Assembly (NCBI RefSeq): GCF_900497805.2
Contig: NW_020940358.1
Coordinates: 30,041,665 to 30,105,664, forward strand
DNA: 64,000 nucleotides
Direction of reading: 5' to 3'
Source of the DNA: Vombatus ursinus
Lineage: Eukaryota; Chordata; Mammalia; Diprotodontia; Vombatidae
The translations under genes were made by a program, and so were the position numbers. A model generated the notes under the pieces. That model ran no database searches, was not told the DNA's origin, and saw only the letters and a program-made list of their open reading frames with translations. Positions 57,166 through 64,000 of this stretch are shown here, piece by piece. Each line of letters opens with the position of its first letter. Position 1 is the first letter of the stretch.

Positions 57166-57894
57166 CCAGACGGTCACCACAGGCCTGCAGCAGGAAATGG
57201 GACTTGCACCTGGTTGTTTACTTCTTGTCTTAAGGGACCCTCCCTTTCCCTCTTCCTACCTCCCCCCCAACCCCACATGCAGATACACACCCCTCTATGA
57301 TGTTTCCCTGGCTCTTGAAAGCCTGCTTTTTGTACCCCAACAGCCCTGGATTTTATCAGAGGGAGAACTCATGTTCCAAATGCCCTTAGTGGCTCAGAAG
57401 TTCTGTACCAGGACTCTATAAATGATAATGCAAACCCCCAGAAGCAGATTTTGTGTATCTATGAGGAGGGCTCTGTTTACTTCCTTGAAGTCTCAACGTA
57501 TAACCAAAGTTGCAGGGAAAAGGCACCAGTCTTGATTTTAAGTTATAAGTGAGCTTAGTTTTAAGTTCTAATCAATTCTGTTTTGCCTTTGTCCCTGGGC
57601 TCCCCCTGAACCAATAACCACTTGGCTTGGGAGCATGGCTGCCTAAGGAGCCTTTCCCCAGCCTGGGCCTCTAATGACAAAGAAGAACCTTTGAATCTTG
57701 CAAAGTAGCTCCAAGCCTCCGCAAACTCCTTCCTGGTCAGCACACAGATTTTTTCCAGAGAATAGCCGCACACAGGAAAGCATGAATAGGGCATTTGCTA
57801 ATGATTTCCTCCCACTCCTTCCCCAAGCAGGTTTAAAAATCATGTTGGGCTTTTCCTTCCAGATATGATTATGTGAATATAACATAAGAATGAG
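57166..57894. other. Intron sequence, nothing recognised
   Basis: No repeat or exon recognised. The minus-strand open frames 57561-57885 have no domain. Confidence 0.4.
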
Positions 57895-58265
57895 ATTGGA
57901 AATCCTTCCAAGGGCATGGTTTCTTTGTGGTCATGAGCAAGTTATTTAATCTTTCTGAGCCTCAGTTTCCTGATCTGTAAAAGGGAGATAAGAATATCTA
58001 TAGCATCAACCTCATAGGGCTGTTTTGAGCATCAGATGAGGTAATGTTTTGTTGATTAGTCACGTCGGACTCTTTGTGACCCTGTTTGGGGTTTTCTTGG
58101 CGAAGAAACTGGAGTGGTTTTGCCATTTCCTTCTCCAGCTCATTTTACAGTTGAGGAAACTGAGGCGAACAGGGTTAAATGACTTGTCCAGGTCAGCGAT
58201 CTATCCACTGCTCCACCTAGCTGCCCAAGGTAATGATTAGCAAATATCAACTATTGTTGTTATGG
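57895..58265 (+). repeat. MIR-type SINE split by a long CORE-SINE
   Basis: Left block 57895-58046 (CTGAGCCTCAGTTTCCTGAT, GGGCTGTTTTGAGCATCAG). Right block 58228-58265 (GCAAATATCAACTATTGTTG). Confidence 0.72.
58047..58227 (-). repeat. Long CORE-SINE with RTE-like tail inside a MIR
   Basis: GATTAGTCACGTCGGACTC, GAGTGGTTTTGCCATTTCC, GGAAACTGAGGCGAACAGG, TCCACCTAGCTGCCC. Direct repeat AGGTAATG at 58039-58046 and 58228-58235. It lacks part of the central CORE/B-box region. Confidence 0.85.
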
Positions 58266-58356
58266 AAAGTCAACCCACTCTTTTAAGACCATTTCTTTAA
58301 AATCTTTGGTGAGTATTCTAACTGAAAGTACTATCTTCCTACTCTAAATTCTCAAC

Positions 58357-58612
58357 CTGATATAGCAGAAAGAGCAATGGATTTTGAATCAGAAAACTGG
58401 AGTTCAAGTCTTAGCTCCTCTACTTGCTAAACGTGGGACCTAAGGCGAATCGGCTCTCTAAGCACCAGTTTCCTCCTCTGTAAAATGGGGGTATTAATAC
58501 TAATTCCATTTGCCTTGGTGTGAGAATCAAATGAGATGATAATATATGTAAAACACTTTACAGACCTTAAAAGTGCTGCAGAAATGTCTCTATTATTATT
58601 ATATTATTACTA
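58357..58612 (+). repeat. MIR/Ther-type CORE-SINE with L2-like tail
   Basis: AGCAATGGATTTTGAATCAG, CCTCCTCTGTAAAATGGGGG, GAGAATCAAATGAGATGAT and the tail (TTA)n. Confidence 0.75.
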
Positions 58613-58659
58613 CCACTTACTTGGCACTTACAAACACATACTACCAAACATGTATGTCT

Positions 58660-58822
58660 ATGATCATAGATTTAGAATGGGGAGGAACCTGGTCTAACCC
58701 CTTCATTTTACAGATGAAGCCCAGAAAACTGATGTGACTTGCTCAATGTCATGCTAGGTCAGAATTTGAATTCAGTTCCTCTGATTCTGATTCTAACTCT
58801 AATTCTCTTGCCACTACATGGC
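58660..58822 (-). repeat. MIR-type SINE
   Basis: CTTCATTTTACAGATGAAGC, GTCAGAATTTGAATTCAG. Confidence 0.62.
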
Positions 58823-58957
58823 TCTGCTTTTCTCTATGCCCAAATATTTAGAATTTACCCTTCTTTTTCCACACTGGCCATGAGATCCAGATCCCAGATT
58901 CCTAAAACAAAAGGAGTATTCCTTCATGAAAATGTAGGGTTGGAAATCTGTTTTCTA

Positions 58958-59123
58958 GGGGCAGCTGGGTGGTGCAGTGGATAGAGCACTGGCCCTGGTC
59001 CTTCTGAATGAAGGACCTGAGTTCAAATCCAGCCTTAGACACATAACACTTATGTATGACCCTGGACAAGCCACTTAACCCCCATTGCCCAACCAAAAAA
59101 AAAAAACCCAAAAAATAAAAAAA
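58958..59123 (+). repeat. Short poly-A CORE-SINE with perfect 15-bp TSD
   Basis: GGGGCAGCTGGGTGGTGCAG, GAGTTCAAATCCAGCC, TATGACCCTGGACAAG and a long A-rich tail. Target-site duplication GAAATCTGTTTTCTA at 58943-58957 and 59124-59138, identical. Confidence 0.95.
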
Positions 59124-59389
59124 GAAATCTGTTTTCTAAGGTAAGGTTCATGGGGGCAGGACTGTATGTTTTGTCTCCCCTGGCATCTAACAGATATAAT
59201 ACTTTGCTTATGGTAGCAACATTAGTACTGATAAAGAATTGACTTTCCAAGAAGTATGCAAACTGAATTGTGCTTCTTATTTTGGGATTGGGCTCAGGAG
59301 GTGATGGAGAGATAGAGTCATGGGATTGATACATGATGTTTTCTGTACTTTAATTCTATTTTTTATTAGAGTTTTTTATGAATATGTCT

Positions 59390-59670
59390 CATTTCCCTTA
59401 CTAAATTGTTAAGTTCTTTTAGAACAGAGACCACATCCTCCTCCTCCTCCTCCTCTTTCTTCTTCTTTTGAGGCAAATCAGGGTTAAGTGACTTGCTAGT
59501 CACACAGAGTCACATACCTAGTAAGTGTCTGAGGCTGGATTTGAACTCAGGTCCTCCTGACTCCAGCAGTGGTATGCTACAGAGACTGTATCTTATGTTA
59601 CGTCTTCCCCAGTACCTAAATCATTGCTTTGAATATAGTGGGCCTTTAATAAATATCAGTTAAACTCTAC
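59390..59670 (+). repeat. L2 3' end split by a short SINE
   Basis: Left block 59390-59431 (AAGTTCTTTTAGAACAGAG), right block 59579-59670 (CCCCAGTACCTAAATCATTG, TTTAATAAATATCAG). Confidence 0.6.
59432..59578 (-). repeat. Short CORE-SINE inside L2, (TCC/TTC)n tail
   Basis: A-tail remnant (CTCCTCCTCCTCTTTCTTC), GGTTAAGTGACTTGCTAG, GGCTGGATTTGAACTCAGG. Direct repeat ACAGAGAC at 59424-59431 and 59579-59586. The tRNA-like head is truncated. Confidence 0.8.
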
Positions 59671-60222
59671 TGAATAATATATGAGTTGGTGTTAGTGTGC
59701 CTTCTTTCACTTAACATTCAGAGGCATGGGGACTGAGGTCTTTGAATAAGAGGATTGCTGTTCTTCCTGAAATGTCAAATGTTCATTCGTGTATGGTAAA
59801 ATGACTGGATACCAGTCAAGAGCAAACTCAGTAGCATCGACTCTCCCGATGAAAAGGGAGGATCAGAATGTGACTGCCCGCTTCACCTCAGAAAGACAAC
59901 TGTGGAGTTAGAAACATCCAAGATCTTCCCCAGCCCTGGCCCTCTGACCTCCCAGTGGGGGACAATCCCAAAACAGGCACAGAGGTTGTTTTCTGAAGAG
60001 GAGGAGGGGCAGGATGCTTGCTAATAAATTAGAGGCAGGAACAAGAACAAGATCAGAGCAGACCCCTCTATTTTTTCCCTTATAGCCTTCAGCCTCAGGA
60101 AAAAAAGAAATACTTCAGAGTAAGTACATTTGGAAAGCCAGCTACTTTTTTTTTTTTAAATAATCAGGCCTGGCTCTGATGATAATGTGCCAGGGCCTAG
60201 GAGCTAGACACAGACAACAGAA
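59671..60222. other. Intron sequence, nothing recognised
   Basis: No exon or clear repeat. Confidence 0.4.
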
Positions 60223-60290
60223 TTCAATTCAACAGACATTTGCCAAGCACCTACTGTGTGCAAGTTATTTTGCTGTGACATGAAGCCTGC
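60223..60290 (-). repeat. L2/MIR 3' tail fragment
   Basis: AACAGACATTTGCCAAGCAC followed by CTACTGTGTGCAAG. Confidence 0.5.
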
Positions 60291-61087
60291 AGGCAGCAGC
60301 AGTCTGCCAGTTATAGTTGAGAGATAGGGGAATCTTTTCATAAAACAAAAGATTTCCCTCATTCTAAGAATAAAAACTCCTAGGGCAGCATTTTCTAGAG
60401 GAGAAACAGAGCTCACTTGGACTGGCAGCAGTCTCTAGTCCTATCTAACAGTCTCTGCCCCAACCAGACCAGCCAGTACAGTGCATTCAGGCACTATTCT
60501 GGGTGTTTGTGGTGTACAGATAGATGAGAGGCATTAGGAAGAGACTGGTGCAGAATGAGATAAAGTGGTAGTGTGGAATCAGCTAGTCCATCCTCCTTTC
60601 TCAATTTCGTACACTGTAGTAATCATGAGAAATCTCCAGAAAGAAGGAAGAGCTGAGCTTCAAGCAGGAACTTACTCATCTACAAGATTCTGGTTTAGAC
60701 CCGACTCAGGCCAGTCAAAATGAGACACTTGTAGGTCAGATGGTAGTTGACAAAAAGAGATTTATTTAGCCATAGCAGAAGAAGGACATTTGACAAGCAT
60801 AGCCACTGAGCATGCCTTGAGTTGATTCAGCAGAGTGAGGTTCCCTTGCCGTGTCACGCCTTGTCATGATCCACCAGCCAGGTATCAGATGGCCCCAGGA
60901 GCTCCTTCTGGCTGCCTTGGTCTCCCATGAAGAAGTGATATCAACAGTCTGAGCCTTGAGCTCCCTAAGCCAAGCACATCTTAAGGAAAGTCTTAATACT
61001 TTTAAAAAAAAAGAAGAAGAAGAAGCTTAACTTGCCTTTAGTGGGTAGGAGAGATGAGATAGTGCTGGATTGATATAGTGTTCCTGT
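60291..61087. other. Intron sequence, nothing recognised
   Basis: No exon. A (AAG)n stretch lies near 61007-61025. Confidence 0.4.
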
Positions 61088-61290
61088 CTCAGGATTTCTT
61101 AACTTTTTCTGTGTCATTGACCTAGTGAAGCCTATGGATCCCTTCTCAGAATGGCATTAAATGTACAGTATAAAATACATAGTATTAGTATTCTGAAGGA
61201 AACCAATTATGTTGAAATTCAGTTACCAAAATATATATTTTTAAAGCCAAGTCAACAGGACCCCAAGTTTAAAGAATTCAGGTTCTGCCC
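61088..61290. mobile_element. Non-autonomous hAT-type element, copy 3
   Basis: CAGGATTTCTTAACTTTTTC, GGATCCCTTCTCAGAATGG, AACCAATTATGTTGAAATTC and ACCCCAAGTTTAAAGAATTC. The last resembles the complementary end 'ggttaagaac'. Confidence 0.65.
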
Positions 61291-61394
61291 CCATGGAAAA
61301 TAATGTGTCTGTCTTTGGAGGTTAGGATTCTGTGTTGTTCTGTAACAATTAGCTTGGGCTTTTAACCCATTCAAGGGTTTTTATCTCTTTCAGA

Positions 61395-62225
61395 GACAGA
61401 TTCACCCACTTCTCTAGGAAAAGTAATGTGATGAAGATTAAATTTAATAGGGACGAATGTAAAGTCTTGCACTTGCAAAAATAAACTGCACACATATAGA
61501 ATGGGGGAGACGTGAGTGTCTAGAAATTCATGTGAAAAAGTTGTAATGTGGCAGCCAAAAAAACCAATGTGATCTTCAGCTGCATTAATAGAAGTAAGTT
61601 CAGTACCCAGGATGAGGAAGGCGCTGGTCCCCTTGTAGTCTATCCCACTCAGAGGACATCTGGAGAACTGTTCAATTCTGGGCACTACGTTTTAGCAAGG
61701 ACATCTACAGCTTGGAGTGTATACACAGGAGGGCAACCAGGAAGGGGAGAAGCTAGAAACCAGGCTGTGTATGAATTGGAATTCCATATGTTGATGGAAG
61801 GGTGGGTGTGGGGGGGACAAGAGAGCAGTTTTTAACTAGCCGAAGGGCTATGCTGGGGAAAAGAGATTAGTCTTGTTTTGCTTGGTGGGAGCTATGGAGA
61901 GGCAGGTTTCTGGTCAATATAAAGAAAAACTTTTTAACAGAGCTAGGGGCAGCTAGGTGGTACAGTGGATAGAACACTGGTCCTGGAGTCAGGAGAACCT
62001 GAGTTCAAATCTAGCCTCAGACACTAGCTGTGTGACCCTGGGTAAATCATTTAACCTTCCAGAACCTCCCAAAACAAAACGGAGCTGTCCAAAAATGGAA
62101 TGGACTGTTTTTAAGGGTATTGAGGTCCTCATCACTGGAACTTCATTTGTTAAGGGTGTTTTAAACTGGATGTGTGCATGAGTTGAGTTAGATGGCCTCT
62201 GAGGTCTCTTCAGGTTCTGCATGAA
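61395..62225 (+). mobile_element. CR1/L3 LINE 3' end split by a SINE
   Basis: GAATGTAAAGTCTTGCACTT, GATCTTCAGCTGCATTAATA, GGAGAACTGTTCAATTCTGG, GAGGGCAACCAGGAAGG, TATAAAGAAAAACTTTTTAA, and after the SINE GGAGCTGTCCAAAAATGGAA and GATGGCCTCTGAGGTCTC. Block order is intact. Confidence 0.85.
61946..62080 (+). repeat. Short poly-A CORE-SINE inside CR1/L3
   Basis: GGGGCAGCTAGGTGGTACAG, GAGTTCAAATCTAGCC, GTGTGACCCTGGGTAAA and a short (AAAAC) tail. Approximate direct repeat AACAGAGCT / AACGGAGCT. Confidence 0.9.
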
Positions 62226-63354
62226 TAAGGTAACCAGGTAGGTAATAGGCAGAAGGGAGACTTTGAGGGTGTACTGTGTTGACAATTCTGTTCTCGTGTG
62301 ATCATCACCAAGCTATAGCTGCCATCCTGGCTCTCCTGATGGACTGAGTCAATTTCTCTCCTACCCATCAAATTCAGGATTATTTGCTTCTATAATTTCT
62401 GATACCCTCAGGCATCTGGAAGTGCTGGAGTGAAGGAAAGTAAAAGATACAGCCTTATGGAAGAGCACACTGGTGGGTAGAGGGCTAGGAGCAGACTTAT
62501 TTCAGTTTCTTTTTCTAACTTCATTTGTCTTTCATGGCCTACTATCTCTCTCCATATACTTGAAATACATAAGACCATGGATTTTTCTGAATTTTGGAGG
62601 TAACTTGTCTGATAGACTGAATTATCTGGATTTTTGAGGTGATGAGTGCATTATATCTTATGGTTTTTTTAATTTTTTCATTGGTCAGAGAGAAGGAAAG
62701 TTGATTGCCTGATTAGGTAGGAATATGGGCAGAATACCCTAACATCTGCTGCACAATCATGATTGGCTGAGATAGAACCTGGGATTATAAAATTAATGAA
62801 TGAGTTTAATCCACATTTCCCAAATGCACAAAATCCACAATAGTCCTGGGCCTTCTGAGCTGGAGAGGATCATGGACCAAGTGAAGCCTGGGGAAAACTG
62901 TGACTGGATTGAATAGCTTAGCCAAATTTAAGAGCCAACTAGTCTGGGACTGGGTGTGGGTTTTTTCTTTTAATTCATATTTCTAATGACCTTACCCAGG
63001 CATATTATTTCTGAATTTGTACAATCTCATTTTCCTTATAAATTCTAGAAAACAGATTCTCTTCATGATTATATGGAAACAGTGGAGGAAAAGGGAGAAA
63101 GGGAGTGGATGCCAGAATGAGGCATTCAGTTAGGGCATCTGTGGCAAGAGGAGGAAAGAAGATTAGGGACTGAGTGTGGCAGATCTCTGAACCCAGAGAA
63201 CCAAGCAGGCTCAGGCAGAACAGTCCAGGAGGGTCGGTTCTTTGGATTGGAGTTTAGACATTCAGGGAAGTCTGAAGCCAAAGATGGTTTCCCTATATCA
63301 GTTCTAATATTCCCAGAGAACTGACTTCCATGTCTGGATCCTTTAAAGGTTTAT
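62226..63354. other. Intron sequence, nothing recognised
   Basis: 1.1 kb without a clear repeat. No FAM178-like exon found. Confidence 0.4.
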
Positions 63355-63545
63355 AGATTTAGAACTGGAAAGGACCTTGGATACCATTTAGTTTAACTCC
63401 CTGTTTTACAGAGGAGGAAACTAAGGCCCACAGAGGTTAAGCGTCTTCCCCAAAGACACGTAACTATGTTTCAGGGACAAGATTCAAACCCAAGTCCTCT
63501 GATGCCAAAACCCGTGCTCTTGAGATTGGACCATGATGCCTCTCA
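63355..63545 (-). repeat. MIR-type SINE
   Basis: TTTAGAACTGGAAAGGACC, GTTTTACAGAGGAGGAAACT, TTCAAACCCAAGTCCTCTG. Confidence 0.75.
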
Positions 63546-63679
63546 TAAGAACAGCCCATAAATGAGTTGATTGTGTAATGACAACCCCCTATTTTGTGAC
63601 CTAGTCCCCAGAGTTTGCAAGTAAGAATAGTAATAAAATTAGTTTGAGGAATATGTCATAGACATTGAATTTAGAGCTG

Positions 63680-63932
63680 GTTATTTGTTATTCAGTCATA
63701 TCTGACTCTTCATGACTTCTTTTGGGGTTTTTTTTTCTTGGCAAAGATACTGGAGTGGTCTGCTAATTCCTTCTTCAGATCATTTTACAGATAAGGAAAC
63801 TGAGGGAAATGAGGTTAAATCACTTACCCAGGGTCACACAGCTAGTAAGTGTCTGAGGCGAGATTTGAACTTACAAAGCTGAGTCTTCCTCATTCCAGGC
63901 CTGGAGCTCTATCTGCTGTGCCATTTAACTGC
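63680..63932 (-). repeat. Long CORE-SINE with RTE-like tail (Mar-1-like)
   Basis: TTATTCAGTCATATCTGACT, GATACTGGAGTGGTCTGC, CCAGGGTCACACAGCTAG, CTCTATCTGCTGTGCC. Confidence 0.88.
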
Positions 63933-64000
63933 TTTGTACTACTTGGAGGAGACCTTAAAAGTCATCCTGCAAATTCCTTCATTTAGTAAATATGGGAACT

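Noticed and set aside
1-64000. Endogenous retrovirus or LTR element
   Set aside because: No LTR pair, primer-binding site, or gag/pol/env-like frame was recognised; the only RT motifs belong to LINEs.
1-64000. CRISPR array or bacterial operon
   Set aside because: Spliced exons, SINEs and LINEs show vertebrate DNA; no regular repeat-spacer pattern.

Overview
The window looks like intronic DNA of a marsupial (metatherian mammal). The main evidence is a dense population of tRNA-derived CORE-SINEs with the GGGGCAGCTAGGTGGC head, many L2 and CR1/L3 LINE fragments, marsupial-style L1 3' ends, and RTE-type LINEs. The species cannot be fixed by eye. No prokaryotic features, CRISPR arrays, tRNA genes, rRNA genes or CpG islands were seen. 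There is one 10-base assembly gap (42116-42125).

One host gene is supported, on the + strand: six internal exons (935-1067, 16006-16090, 16404-16580, 17049-17146, 28329-28416, 36215-36343) with consensus AG/GT splice sites and compatible phases. Together they encode about 236 residues of a FAM178-family domain, the C-terminal helical region shared by SLF2 (FAM178A) and FAM178B. I assign it to FAM178B because the sequence is clearly related to SLF2 as I recall it but too divergent to be the mammalian SLF2 orthologue, and because the introns are long. Neither the 5' end nor the 3' end is in the window. The exon expected after 36343 was not found by eye in the remaining 27.6 kb.

Region by region: 1-2300 is intron with a MIR/Ther-type SINE remnant. 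2308-2447 is a short poly-A SINE. 2890-6690 is a decayed but nearly full-length APE/RT LINE whose RT core and C-terminal zinc finger can still be read. 6700-15700 is intron with L2, SINE and hAT-like pieces. 15.9-17.2 kb carries three closely spaced exons. 17.9-24.7 kb is a dense L2/SINE mosaic with several nested insertions. 24.7-28.3 kb is unusually repeat-poor. 28.6-34 kb holds nested CR1/L3, L1, hAT and palindromic sequence. 35.5-36.1 kb is a MIR cluster directly before the last exon. 38.7-47.1 kb holds L2, L1, SINE and CR1 fragments and a large TTTC array containing the gap. 47.1-51.5 kb holds an RTE LINE fragment followed by a half-L1 (HAL1-like) element, both on the minus strand. 51.6-64 kb is intron with SINE, L2, hAT-like and CR1 insertions, several with readable target-site duplications.

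I found no new biological system. The most useful observations are the FAM178B exon chain (including a small, poorly conserved exon supported by phase and alignment), the CORE-SINE family joined to four kinds of 3' tail, several nested insertions that give relative ages, and two palindromic structures.
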